DNA of 37,087 bases from Bipolaris cookei (GCA_002286855.1 NRSV01000133.1:1-37087), one strand, 5' to 3'; shown: positions 1-9,633, counted from the stretch's first letter. Program-made: numbers and translations. Notes: a model not told the origin generated them from the letters alone.

Positions 1-116
1 TTTTGTATGGGGCTGTACAGCCTCATTTGTGTGGGCGCCCATATCAGAGTTGGTGTTGCACGCAGAGACCTGTTGCACGCACTGACCACCTACACTACTG
101 GACCTACATAACAACT

Positions 117-278
117 AGCGGCGTTAGTGGGTATGCCAGATGACAAAACAGCCTCCACAGATCCGTGCATAGAACCGGCTTACAGGCATCAACGCACAGG
201 TAGAGAGGTTAGCTATTTAATTGGCCTACTCAAGATACGCTATAAAAGCCCCACTGTTGTTGCAAACGCCAATCAATG
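117..278 (+). repeat. Dispersed repeat, copy 1 (TATA-containing)
   Basis: This stretch aligns with 7337-7490. Shared blocks include GATGACAAAACAGCCTCC (GATGACAGGACAGCCTCC in copy 2), AACGCACAG, and a GATACGC block near 235. Several differences are G/A or C/T, as RIP would leave. The copy has a good TATA box (CTATAAAAG at 240-248). Immediately after it lies a single diverged version of the 19-bp unit that is tandemly amplified in copy 2 (CTGTTGTTGCAAACGCC, about 254-270). No long ORF follows, only a 19-codon ORF from 290. It may be the end or promoter of a transposon, but no element family could be named. Confidence 0.6.
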
Positions 279-1957
279 AACAATAGCACAATGAAGAAAC
301 GCGCTAGCGAAATAGCAAGTGTTCAACAAGATCTAGCGTTCACGAAGTAAGCAGTGAAATCATCTAGTTAGAAAGGATCCATTAAGGTATTGCAGCAAAT
401 TGAGTCCCTAAGTTAGGCTTTACGAAAGCATTGATGTGTCATATAACTAAGCCTAGTACTTTATTTTAGGCTGATCACGATTCTCTCCACATATCCAATC
501 ATATTGTCCAACGATCTGGACTATCTTCTTGAAACAAAAGGTTACCAAATATGACGAAAAATTGTCATCCGAGCCTGGACAGTCGCACGGACAGGGCTGA
601 CAAGCCCGCGAGGCGGATACACTCCACATGTCGTGCGCTTCCACTAGCGATTGTACAAGGCCGCCTTGCCAATAATGCACAATGTCTGCAGCAGGCAGCA
701 GCGCTAACATTCATGCCTTGGATGGCCATGTCTTCGTTCCCTTCACTCATAGATGGAGATACAATGAGTGCCATTCAAAGTGGCAACTTTCCTTCGCTTG
801 CCGTTTTGTCTGTTACATCTACATAGCGAATGCAGTCCAACTGTCGAAATCACACTTCCTAGTCCGTAGCTACCAGTGAACATCTTTGTACTAGATCAGG
901 GAAGAAGACGGTCTATGTCACTTTTGTGGCACGGTTCACGTGTGTTCCTGATAGAAGCGCATGGTCTGCCCCACTTGACCCCAGGAGCTCGGCTATATGC
1001 ATCTGCCTGTATGTATCTGTTCAAGTGGCGTCACACGGGGGTTGGTTAATTGACTTAACTATAAAGAGGCAATGCTCGATTACATATATCGACAGTATTC
1101 TGGTAGCTTCCGCATGAGGAAACTCCAGTCCGGGTACGCACAGCTGAACTTTACTCGAAACAGCAACGAGTGCGCCTCAGCTAACGCCTTACGCCATACC
1201 CCTGAAACGTGCTTTTGCAACGGTACCTCCAGCGTTTATGCAAGGCTCAGAAGGATGTGGTTCTCAGAACTAATTAGTTTAGTATGACTGAGCGTTCATT
1301 ATTGACTGATCAAAGTGATGACGATGGCAGAACCCGTCATGCTTAGCTTAACATCCTAGGTATCACTGTGACTTATAGACACATGTTTGCTTGTATGTAC
1401 GAAGAAGTTTGATGGATCTTTTCTAGTCTTTCGCTGTATCCTTAGGGCTTTAGTGTCGCGTAATGAGCGATGACAATCGCTGACATTAGCCACGGGCATG
1501 TAGGAGAAGCGTCATTGTTGGCAATCTTGATCATAATAATTCGATTAAGAGGTCTCCATGACTCGAGTGAGAGGATCACTGCTCCATCTCATGTGTTGAT
1601 CATCGCGTGTGGGAGGTAAGAGTGGCGAAATTAGCGCAATCTGCAGCCGATCACAGGGGCGACATAGACCGCAGAACCCCTTGGGCATCTCTAAGGTATG
1701 TTATTTCAAAAATTCCCATTGTTGCTTTTATTCCCGTTGTTGTGTAAAACGGTTTATACAATAAAAAATTCTATGTAACTACATATAAAAACACGAGGAG
1801 AAGCGTAAAAGAACAATACCAAGTATGCCGAAGTACAATAAGCGCTTGCCTTTACAATACCAGAAACATCAAAAGGCTAAAAGGACAAAACCGAGATCAG
1901 TCACATCTATATACATTCGGGTACCGTAGAGCAAACGAAACCGATCCTGCGCTTTGC
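279..1957. other. Gene-poor spacer
   Basis: Only short ORFs under 95 codons on both strands, none with a recognisable motif. The part nearest 1700-1957 is AT-rich and probably holds the 3' UTR of the minus-strand zinc-finger gene. I see no RNA gene or clear repeat here. Confidence 0.4.
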
Positions 1958-3628
1958 TCAGATTTGCTCTAGCTTCGCCTTGAGTGATTTTAGCAGAACT
2001 CTTTCCCTGGGATCAAGAAGCTTCTCCAGTTGCCAGAATTCCACCACCATGTTCGCTCTTTTATTAGCATTTTTCTTAGTATTCAAATGTGTGAGATAAT
2101 GTGAGCTCAAATTGTCTCTCCTTTTGAACGTTTTGTCGCAAGAAGGAATCTTGCATTTGTGGAAGTGGCCATCGCGATGGGCAGTTCTGATATGACGGCG
2201 GAGATGTTCTGATCTCCGGAATGTCTTGTGGCAAGGTGTGTCTCTTTTGGGCCCGATTAATTCTTCGCACTGATTTCTGGGATAGGCTGTTGTGTGGAAG
2301 GTTCTAGAGCTTTTGGATGAAGAGGGTTTGTTATGGCACGAGGTATCGCTATCGGAATCGCTCAGGTTATTGCTTTCACAACTGCTGCCACTGCTACTGT
2401 TGTTGTTGTTGTTGTTGTGGTTGGCTGTGAGATTGAAAGCTCCAGAGTCTACAGCTGGATCCATGGAATCTTGTTGTGGCATATGGTATAACAGGTAGGA
2501 TGTGGACCCCGAGACTCCTGGTTGAGGCCAACTGTCCAGCGGAAAATAAGGCTGTGAGCTCCGTGGGATAACTTCAGAGTCAGTAGAAATCCATGAAGAC
2601 TTACAATCATTTGAGATAGCCGTGCAGTGGGTTAAATTGTTTTGACCCAAATCTAGCATGCTTTTTGAAGAAGATGCTTGAAACAGATTTTGTGCTCTTG
2701 CAACCATCCAACTCATTGTTTTTTCGTCAGCCGTTGATTCCAGATATCTCTTGATTTTGAGCCATGCAACAAACGTAATAGTATGATTCTCTGGCGATGC
2801 CGTTGCATGTTCCCAAATATGCTCCCTATATTTATCTGAGGCAGAAAAGCTCCGGTGGCAAAAACTACATTTTTGTTCTTGTTTGGAGGGTACCTGAGAG
2901 CCATATGAACGCAGTTGAATCAAAGTTTTATTCCATCCTTCACGATTGCTGGTCGACGCTCTTGCTAGTTGGTGATAGGAGCCTGGTTCAACCATACGAG
3001 AGTCCTCAGACCAAGGTAATCCCAAGGCCTGGTTGCTTATACTGAAAAGCATGTTGATGATGGCTCTCTGGACGTCCTCACCTCGTCCCTCGAGTAGTTC
3101 TCCCGCGCCTTCCTCCTCCAAACCTTCCAGAGCCTTGACATCAGTGCGGAATACGTAGCGGTTTACGGCCTGGACAAATCCATCCTGAAGCTTCTTCAAC
3201 TGTTGCTCCTTCTCAGCCCACTCCCAGGTGCTGGCGGAAACATCAACCGAGTAGATGTCCTTGCGGTACTCAATAAGCGCATCGATGGTCTCCTGTGTAA
3301 GCTTGAACACAACCTCATGTTGTGAAGCCATGTCGACGTGTACGACATAGGCCTTAATGTGGATGACTTGGTGGTTGAACGGAGCCTCAACGAGCGGGTT
3401 CGAGTCAGGGGCCTTTGGTACCATGATGGAGCAAAGCAACCAGATAGCATTTAGGCCTAGTCTTGTCTCTGTCAGGCAGTGCGTGTGTTGTCGTACACCA
3501 TCCAACAGCCGGTTAACTCTCTTCAACGTTCGTGTTAACCATGGCTCGGCTTTTGAGGCCAAAACAACGTTGACGTTGGAATGGGGCGCAAAGGCCGCAG
3601 CCGAAGCGGGTAGCAACGAGATCGGCAT
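1958..3628 (-). CDS. C2H2 zinc-finger protein, probable transcription factor
   Basis: Uninterrupted 556-aa ORF starting at an ATG at 3628. A canonical finger lies at residues 254-274 (C-x2-C-x12-H-x3-H). A pair of fingers lies near the C-terminus. In the first of these, C466-x12-H479-x4-H484 has its partner Cys far upstream (C454), so it is noncanonical. The second, C492-x4-C497-x12-H510-x3-H514, is standard. The linker has an Asn run (405-410) followed by Ser/Asp-rich sequence, encoded by a GTT-type microsatellite on the plus strand near 2397-2420. The pair FRRSEHLRRH...FKRRDNLSSH resembles the Msn2/Seb1 style of fungal finger pairs, which suggests DNA binding in the nucleus; the target is unknown. 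A later in-frame Met at residue 100 (3331) is an alternative start. No intron is needed. Confidence 0.8.
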   Translation of the reverse strand: MPISLLPASAAAFAPHSNVNVVLASKAEPWLTRTLKRVNRLLDGVRQHTHCLTETRLGLNAIWLLCSIMVPKAPDSNPLVEAPFNHQVIHIKAYVVHVDMASQHEVVFKLTQETIDALIEYRKDIYSVDVSASTWEWAEKEQQLKKLQDGFVQAVNRYVFRTDVKALEGLEEEGAGELLEGRGEDVQRAIINMLFSISNQALGLPWSEDSRMVEPGSYHQLARASTSNREGWNKTLIQLRSYGSQVPSKQEQKCSFCHRSFSASDKYREHIWEHATASPENHTITFVAWLKIKRYLESTADEKTMSWMVARAQNLFQASSSKSMLDLGQNNLTHCTAISNDCKSSWISTDSEVIPRSSQPYFPLDSWPQPGVSGSTSYLLYHMPQQDSMDPAVDSGAFNLTANHNNNNNNSSSGSSCESNNLSDSDSDTSCHNKPSSSKSSRTFHTTAYPRNQCEELIGPKRDTPCHKTFRRSEHLRRHIRTAHRDGHFHKCKIPSCDKTFKRRDNLSSHYLTHLNTKKNANKRANMVVEFWQLEKLLDPRERVLLKSLKAKLEQI

Positions 3629-4430
3629 AGTGGCCTTGGGTATGTGTGAGACAGTATGTTACTAATTGAACAGTTTATGGCAAATGCGTAGACAAAAAAC
3701 AAAAAACGAGGAAAGGCTTGGCTCTAGGGCATTTGGAAGTCGATAGGAAGACCTTACAGCAGATCCTAGGATTGAAAAATGTTGGGCGATTAGGGTGAGA
3801 AAAGACGAGGTAATGCGATAGGGTGAAGAAGAAATAGTGGTGGTGGCGAATGGGATCTTTTCAAAGCTTGCAAGCGATGGTTGTAGAAGGCATCTGCAGT
3901 CCCATGTCTACCCCTTGTAAAGTCCAAAGAAAACTTATTCCTTGTTGAGAAGGTGGTGGAACACTAATGACACTGCGGAGCCGAAATTATGGAAAATTAG
4001 ATGGCCTTGGGCACCAGGTGGCACTCATATCTCATTCGGTGTGCTCACTTCCCCCCTTTACCGATCCGCGTGGTTTTCTCCATGTGATCTCATCGCATTG
4101 ACCGTTATGCATGTGTTCACAAGTTCTAGGCTCCCGCTCATCTTTGACATGCGCCACAGGGGAACCCTGTATTATTTAGATACCCATATTCACTCTGATC
4201 TTGTAATACTAGGGTGGTTCTCATGACTAAAGCGTGCGTTCGGCACGGTATGATACATAGGACATGGGTAGCGCAAGACGTGCGTAATCAGCTCGCTAGC
4301 GTTTCTCGGCAATTCCAAGGCACGTCATCAAAACTGTCGAGGGATGCTTTCCTGGCTACCAGGCTGGTCATCCCACGGCTATTGCATTAAAATTTCTTAC
4401 TTAAGTTCCAGTGCTGGCGCTACCGTTGGC

Positions 4431-4446
4431 TGTCACGGCCGTAACA
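4431..4446. promoter_or_regulatory. Near-palindromic CGG/CCG site upstream of the bZIP gene
   Basis: TGTCACGGCCGTAACA equals its own reverse complement except at one symmetric pair. It lies about 177 bp before the bZIP ATG. The CGG-CCG core is of the kind bound by fungal Zn2Cys6 dimers. Function is inferred from symmetry and position only. Confidence 0.25.
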
Positions 4447-4575
4447 GATCCTGACCCCGGACTTTTCACCAGTTCTTTCAAAGTCACCTTGCACTGCATC
4501 GTATCGTCGCTTAATATTCCCCAAGGCTAGCGCCATACTTTCGTATACAAAATTTCTTCACCTTCCCCAAGCCTG

Positions 4576-4584
4576 TATAAATTA
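4576..4584 (+). promoter_or_regulatory. TATA box of the bZIP gene
   Basis: TATAAATTA sits 39 bp before the ATG at 4623, after a pyrimidine-rich stretch. The ATG itself has A at -3 and G at +4, a good start context. Confidence 0.45.
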
Positions 4585-4622
4585 GGAGTCTTGTTGTATG
4601 TCTTTTAGAAGAGACAATCAGC

Positions 4623-5324
4623 ATGGTGACCATACCGTTTCAACCTGCCTCCACGGATCAGGCCGATTCCCTTTGGAATACAGAACGCTTAAACACCCTG
4701 TCACCTACACCCAAAGCGCAATTTCCTGTTTCCCTGCCATCCTTCAGAGCAATGTTTGCCAATATACCCCCGGCTCAAGACGAACAGACCCCTTCTGGAG
4801 GCGGCTCTGTAACTTCCGCATTACTTTCCTCTGAACGAACATCCGTTCGATTTAACAATAACAATTGTCTGCATAGAAGCACCGATCCCCCACCAGAAGT
4901 TGGAATATCGCTCGTTACGTTAAGTGACAAGAATGGGAATGAATATCACATTCCAGCGGATACAAAGACAGCTTCCACGGAAGCTCAGAAAAAGAGGGAG
5001 TATAATGCCAAAGCATCAATGCGTTACCGTCAAAAGAGGAAATACGACATCTTTCAGAGGGACCAAGAGATAGCGAGCTTGGAAGATGACTTAAACAACT
5101 GCAGGAACCTTATGAAACGTTATCGAGGCCAAAGGAACAAGGCAATATCTATATTACAGCAGAATGGTATACCGGATCGCATTTCCCGATCACCATCACC
5201 TTTACCAAGGTCATCTTTTGCGGCCGATTCAGACTTAGAAGCGTCTTGCAACAATCATGAAGAGACATACAAGGAACAACGCAATTTTCAAACGAGACAC
5301 AGTAGCTATCGCTTTGTTGGATAA
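4623..5324 (+). CDS. Small bZIP transcription factor
   Basis: Single-exon ORF of 233 aa. The basic region lies at about residues 122-141, with the bZIP signature N128-x7-R136 inside YNAKASMRYRQKRK, preceded by KKR. A leucine-zipper-like heptad region follows at about 143-180 (F144, I150, L153, L157, L163), short and imperfect. The N-terminal 110 residues are Ser/Thr/Pro-rich with an Asn run at 78-81, typical of an activation or linker region; the tail is low-complexity. The basic region resembles the GCN4/CPC-1/AP-1 type of fungal bZIP. It should act in the nucleus as a dimer; the pathway cannot be read from the sequence. Divergent from the C2H2 gene. Confidence 0.78.
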   Translation: MVTIPFQPASTDQADSLWNTERLNTLSPTPKAQFPVSLPSFRAMFANIPPAQDEQTPSGGGSVTSALLSSERTSVRFNNNNCLHRSTDPPPEVGISLVTLSDKNGNEYHIPADTKTASTEAQKKREYNAKASMRYRQKRKYDIFQRDQEIASLEDDLNNCRNLMKRYRGQRNKAISILQQNGIPDRISRSPSPLPRSSFAADSDLEASCNNHEETYKEQRNFQTRHSSYRFVG

Positions 5325-6329
5325 TGGACGCACCGGCCAACTAAGAAGGTGCAGGTGAGGGAGTATAGCTGAAGTATTCGGTGGCTGGGCCCACCAAGTT
5401 CGCCCTACACGACCTTCACCACTATTGACACCCTGGACCCTGGACCCTCGGCAAACTGATACATCTACTCATTAATACGAATCCTTGCATCAGTAAATTG
5501 TTATTCTACTTGGTCTCACTAGTTTTTACAGCATCGACGGGCAGAGGTCACAAGTATTTAGTCTAAAGCCAAACGACTAATCTACGACGAACCATCTCCT
5601 GCTGGACGGATAGATATGAGCAGCACACTTGGGCTCGTAAGCAGACCTGGGAGAAACAGCGGCAATGCTTTTGTTGTTTTGTATCACCGCGGGCAATCTT
5701 ACATGCTAGCTCCCATAGCTATGTTCTTCGATCTTTTGCCTCAAAGTTGTATAATCCATTCTTTACCAGCCCTCCAGAAACCATCCAGATAAGATACTCA
5801 GCGCGCCTATGCCAGGCTACCACAAGTCGTACGCTTGTTTCTGCTAAAATACGTCGTTAAGATAACTATCGAGTTGACTAGTTAAGGCGAATTTTAATAG
5901 TTGTTATAATGGCTTATGTCAGACTTTTGTACGGCATTATGTATGCAGATACAAAATGTGCCCATTTACTCTCGATAAGCATCTCGGTAGAGCATTATGT
6001 GCTCCTAATTTAGCAGTGAGCGTGTGTTTCTCTGATGAGAGGTCAATTCCCGAAAAGAAGTGAACTGTTAGGATGGAAAAAAGAACATTTACATTTTTCG
6101 GAGGTGAAAAAACAAAAACGGTAATAGTTTCGGGATTAATTTCGCTCTTTACACCAATGTAGTAGCGGAATGGGAGGACTATCGCAATGCCATGCATATT
6201 GCAACATGTCACGTCATTTCAACAACACCTTAACAAAATGAACGGTAAGGAGAAGAAAAATCTTTTGATATGGAATCTAATGATAATACCTAAAAATTAT
6301 AAACAAGGTGTCTGGCTTTGTGTGCACAA
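5325..6329. other. Intergenic, no convincing gene
   Basis: About 1 kb between convergent genes. It holds a 58-codon ATG ORF near 5616 and scattered short ORFs without motifs. The 5840-6150 part is AT-rich. Nothing else stands out. Confidence 0.35.
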
Positions 6330-6806
6330 CTATTCTTTTATATCCCAAAAGGCAGCTGTAGCAGTTTTGATCATCTCAATTGATGCTGCTTCTTCTTCAG
6401 GAGTTATAGGTGGACGAAGTGTTTCAATTCTCAAAGCATACAAGTTTCCATGCTTCATGCTACCTTCATTTTGTGTGCTGATCATTTCAGCGTGCGCTGT
6501 GTCTCCGGAGCGTCGCTCACTTCTTGGGAGGCTCGAGGAAGCGATGTTTATTTGTTGTAGGCATTTTTTGATAACATTGCTCCTAATAATATGCATGGGA
6601 TTTTGGTTGTGTTGTATAGGTATTGGAGGTTCTTCGCAGTCGGTGGCCGTGAAGGCACTGGAGCTGGCAGATTTGGGCTTCAAATCTGTCGTCGTTTTGG
6701 GCACCCGTAACACGAACTTTAACAGCTTTATAAACACTGTGCAGCAACTGCGCTTGGATTGTTTCGGCGTAGCAGTCATGACAGAAGGTGACAAAGATTG
6801 GATCAT
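6330..6806 (-). CDS. Hypothetical protein, 158 aa
   Basis: ATG at 6806, stop at 6330; a second Met nine codons in is an alternative start. Basic N-terminus with a short hydrophobic patch (TVFIKLLKFVLRV, about 23-35). The middle is Ser/Thr/Pro-rich. The C-terminus has an acidic-to-helical stretch (TPEEEAASIEMIKTATAAFW) that looks like real protein. No known domain recognised. A 207-codon ORF on the opposite strand covers the same DNA, but its translation is hydrophobic and Cys-rich without domain character, so I favour the minus strand. Probably a lineage-specific gene. Confidence 0.45.
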   Translation of the reverse strand: MIQSLSPSVMTATPKQSKRSCCTVFIKLLKFVLRVPKTTTDLKPKSASSSAFTATDCEEPPIPIQHNQNPMHIIRSNVIKKCLQQINIASSSLPRSERRSGDTAHAEMISTQNEGSMKHGNLYALRIETLRPPITPEEEAASIEMIKTATAAFWDIKE

Positions 6807-7336
6807 TTAGGGCCAAATTTCGTGCAGGAAGGCAACCAGTAGATGACGGAAAGGCAGGAAGGCAAACAGACGCCTCAGGGTGGTAATAAACATATAAACA
6901 GCATGAAAAAACGGACCTATCGGGATAGTTAGTTTTGTACAAGCAGGTCTATCTATAGAGATGCTTCCTTATGTTAGCCACAGCAATTATCTGATCTGCT
7001 TGGAGCACACGGTCGTCGCATAAGAATTATGTCCTCGGTGTGACGGCGGTTCAAAGGAAGGTACGGAAATGACCCGTTTTGGCCAAATCACGGAGTTGAG
7101 CACTCTACTTAGCAGAATCGTCCAAACCCTTGACTTAGTAGTGGCTGGAGCGATAGTCCATAGATGACGAACGTGGGGGGCGCATGTGCTACCCCGGTCC
7201 GCTTGTGTCGGTTCCGTGCCGCGTAGCCTCAGTAGAGATGTGCACGTAAGTGGTCTGGAACAACATAAGACGTTGAAGTAGACTCTCGCTTATGATATGT
7301 TAGCGAACGCTAGATGCATGGATGTGCATGACTGCT
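6807..7336. other. Spacer before repeat copy 2
   Basis: No ORF of note. The 7140-7330 part is GC-richer and leads into the dispersed repeat at 7337, so it may belong to the same mobile element. No terminal repeat was found. Confidence 0.3.
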
Positions 7337-7490
7337 TAGCGGCATGAGCGGGACGTCAGATGACAGGACAGCCTCCGCGGATCTGTGTACTGAACAGGCC
7401 TCCAATATTTAACGCACAGAGAGCAAGGGCATCTGTTCAATCGGGTAACTTGGAATACGCCACAAACTCCCCTGCTCGCGCAATCACTCC
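7337..7490 (+). repeat. Dispersed repeat, copy 2
   Basis: Homologous to 117-278 (see that entry). The TATA box of copy 1 is replaced here by CCACAAAC. The copy runs straight into the tandem array at 7472. An ATG shared by both copies opens at 7360. In copy 1 that frame stops after 10 codons, whereas here it runs on through the array to 7962. Confidence 0.6.
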
Positions 7491-7927
7491 CTGCTCGCGC
7501 AATCACTCCCTGCTCGCGCAATCACTCTCTGCTCGCGCAACCACTCTCTGCTCGCACAAATACTCCCTGCTCGCGCAACCACTCTCTGCTCGCGCAATCA
7601 CTCTCTGCTCGCACAAATACTCCCTGCTCGCGCAATCACTCTCTGCTCGCACAAATACTCCCTGCTCGCGCAATCACTCNCTGCTCGCGCAATCACTCTC
7701 TGCTCGCACAAATACTCCCTGCTCGCGCAATCACTCTCTGCTCGCACAAATACTCCCTGCTCGCGCAATCACTCTCTGCTCGCGCAACCACTCTCTGCTC
7801 GCACAAATACTCTCTGCTCGCGCAATCACTCCCTGCTCGCGCAATCACTCCCTGCTCGCGCAACCACTCTCTGCTCGCACAAATACTCCCTGCTCGCGCA
7901 ATCACTCCCTGCTCGCACAATCACTAT
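7472..7927 (+). repeat. 19-bp minisatellite, 24 tandem units
   Basis: Exactly 24 head-to-tail units of 19 bp with consensus CTGCTCGCGCAATCACTCC. Three main variants occur: CGCGCAATCACTC(C/T), CGCGCAACCACTCT and CGCACAAATACTC(C/T). In units 7-16 the first and third types often alternate, forming 38-bp dimers. Because 19 is not a multiple of three and the unit has no stop in any phase, all three forward frames stay open and encode the same 19-residue period (SLLAQSLSARAITPCSRNH). The last unit (7909-7927) contains the first two bases of the ATG at 7926. Unit 11 ends in an unresolved base (N at 7680). There are no spacers, so this is not a CRISPR array. Confidence 0.95.
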
Positions 7928-9110
7928 GGCTTTCGTATTTGAAAATCGACAGGCGTTTATGAGTTTCTTAGGGCCTAAAGCTACAAGCGCAACTGAACAG
8001 GCTCAGAAGAATCGCGCACAGAAAAATCTCCTGGCCCGAATAGTTTATCTTGATAGCCGTCCTATCAAAGTTAGAGATCCTAAAAAGAACCAGAATCCAG
8101 GCGATTTTGAAAGAGCGTGGAAAGACCTGCAGGAAACGACTGTAACGAGCAGTTTTGATGACTGGTGGGATAATCTTATAAAGAATGAATCTCCATCGCA
8201 CGTAGAGAACGATGCCATTCTACTGGGTGAAGCATTTGGAGATAAAGGGCTGGCTTGGAGGTTCCATCGATTTCCAAAAATCGATACAATCATAAAACAT
8301 CCCTTTCACTACTCAGTCCTACTCAGGGTCGTTATAGGGTGGGACCCAGACGCAAAAGGTCGCTCCGAGCAAGGACATGCTCCCATCAGCAGACTCAGAG
8401 AAGATCAGCCAGCCCGTGAGGGACCAGCCGATGTGTGCAGCAATCCCGTTAGCAATGTCTTGGGAAAGCATACAGAAGACGGGGAAAGTCCAGCGAAGAA
8501 ACGAATCTGTCTGCGACCTGAACAACCAAACACACCCCATGCCAACGAAATTGAGATTTTACCGACAGAGAACACACCAGCTTCCGGACCTAGCCAAAAG
8601 CCATGCATGCCTACAAGCTCTGGACAAAAGATGGATATTACCAAAGTTCCTGCTCCCACAAAACCAAATTTCACGTTCTGTAAACTACTGCGGAACGCTC
8701 ACACTGAAGCGTCGAGCGATTTATCTTTGATATTCCAGTATTGTGGTCAGTCCACTTGCCGTAGGACAAGTGATCGTGTTGTGGAGTACCTTTGGTCGGG
8801 ATATTCGGCTATCAACTTTATAAACTCCACGAAACATGAACTAGACGAAGACGAAGTGACTTGGTATTACAGAATCCTTCCAGATTGGATAGATCGACTG
8901 CCATTCAAGGACCTCACAAACAGTATCAAGCGCAGCAAAACCTGGGAGCAACGGCAGGATGACAAGAGGCCAGGATGTCTTACTATTCAACTGGAAAAGT
9001 CGCATGTACCTCAACTGAGTGGAAGTTCACCCTTCCTTCATTTTGCCCGCATAAAATGCACAGTTTCTAGGGCAGACGCTCCGGAAAAAAGACTATTTCC
9101 GTCATATTAG
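7926..9110 (+). CDS. Orphan protein, 394 aa, initiating inside a minisatellite
   Basis: The ATG at 7926 lies in the last unit of the 19-bp array; a second Met at residue 12 (7959) is an alternative. The product is soluble with no signal peptide or membrane segment. The N-terminal half (about 30-140) is rich in Trp and charged residues (FERAWKDLQE, FDDWWDNLI, GLAWRFHRFPKID). A Pro/Ser/Thr-rich linker (150-260) contains a possible nuclear signal (SPAKKRICLRP, about 189-199). The C-terminal part (about 245-370) is again Trp/Cys-rich and globular (YCGQSTCRRTSDRVVEYLW). I recognise no domain. An upstream overlapping ATG ORF (7360-7962) in another frame could hinder translation. It could be a host gene or cargo of the repeat whose copy 2 abuts it. 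Confidence 0.55.
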   Translation: MAFVFENRQAFMSFLGPKATSATEQAQKNRAQKNLLARIVYLDSRPIKVRDPKKNQNPGDFERAWKDLQETTVTSSFDDWWDNLIKNESPSHVENDAILLGEAFGDKGLAWRFHRFPKIDTIIKHPFHYSVLLRVVIGWDPDAKGRSEQGHAPISRLREDQPAREGPADVCSNPVSNVLGKHTEDGESPAKKRICLRPEQPNTPHANEIEILPTENTPASGPSQKPCMPTSSGQKMDITKVPAPTKPNFTFCKLLRNAHTEASSDLSLIFQYCGQSTCRRTSDRVVEYLWSGYSAINFINSTKHELDEDEVTWYYRILPDWIDRLPFKDLTNSIKRSKTWEQRQDDKRPGCLTIQLEKSHVPQLSGSSPFLHFARIKCTVSRADAPEKRLFPSY

Positions 9111-9264
9111 TAACAGCCGTTAAGCAATAGAGTCTAATACAATAATGGGGGCACTGTAACATTGGAGAAAAAAGGTATAACTATTAACGTAAACACAATT
9201 GCAAACAAATTGCTGTCGAGCCATGGCAGCGGTAAGCAGACTTATGTACCCAGAAATGACAGGT

Positions 9265-9633
9265 TCAAGGCTCTGTGTTAGGTCTTCGTTTGCTAATAGT
9301 ATAGTCTTCTATGGACCTTAACCGATCGCCTGGGCCCACATAAAACGACTGGCTTATTCCGTAACCGTGCATGGGTTCGGGGCCTATCTTAGGTTTCAGA
9401 AACACAATACCCTTCACCACTTTGATCTCGTAATGGCCATCAGCTTCCCACACGTCATCCTTGCTTAGTGGAATTTCCTCCATGCCTCTTAAACTATTGC
9501 GATGGCTCCTTGAGTTGGAATAAATGTGTGTTGTTTTTACGCTAGTTGTTGTGGACGCATTGATGCTGTTGTAAACACCCGGATCGATTGGGTGACGGAG
9601 TTGCTCAAGGCGAGTACGTAGATCTCCAGGCAG
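9265..9633 (-). CDS. Hypothetical protein, probable 3' exon
   Basis: The frame that ends at 9265 is open without an ATG up to 9633, where it meets a good 3' splice site (TTGACAATGTCTTAG) right after an in-frame TAG. This suggests a terminal exon of about 122 codons. The first ATG inside it, at 9483, gives a 72-aa product. The translation looks like genuine protein: LPGDLRTRLEQLRHPIDPGVYN at the start, then EIPLSKDDVWEADGHYEIKV and a YGISQSFYVGPGDRL stretch. No domain recognised. A strong donor (AAAG/GTAAGC) lies at about 9709, but the exon ending there does not join in frame without a stop, so the 5' end is unresolved or lost. Confidence 0.35.
   Translation of the reverse strand: MPGDLRTRLEQLRHPIDPGVYNSINASTTTSVKTTHIYSNSRSHRNSLRGMEEIPLSKDDVWEADGHYEIKVVKGIVFLKPKIGPEPMHGYGISQSFYVGPGDRLRSIEDYTISKRRPNTEP

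Larger units (their letters stand above)
3629..4622. other. Intergenic region between divergent C2H2 and bZIP genes
   Basis: Shared promoter region of about 1 kb between the minus-strand zinc-finger gene and the plus-strand bZIP gene. Short ORFs only. It contains a 16-bp near-palindrome at 4431-4446 and a TATA box at 4576-4584. Confidence 0.5.

Noticed and set aside
6187..6810. 207-codon plus-strand ORF opposite the 158-aa gene
   Set aside because: Hydrophobic, Cys-rich, antisense-like translation; the minus-strand frame looks more like protein.
7472..7927. CRISPR array
   Set aside because: Units are directly contiguous with no spacers, and the DNA is fungal.
7360..7962. 200-codon ORF through the minisatellite
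   Set aside because: It is open only because the 19-bp unit has no stop in any phase. Its protein is the translated array, and the sister repeat copy stops this frame after 10 codons. Kept as a possible upstream ORF, not as a gene.
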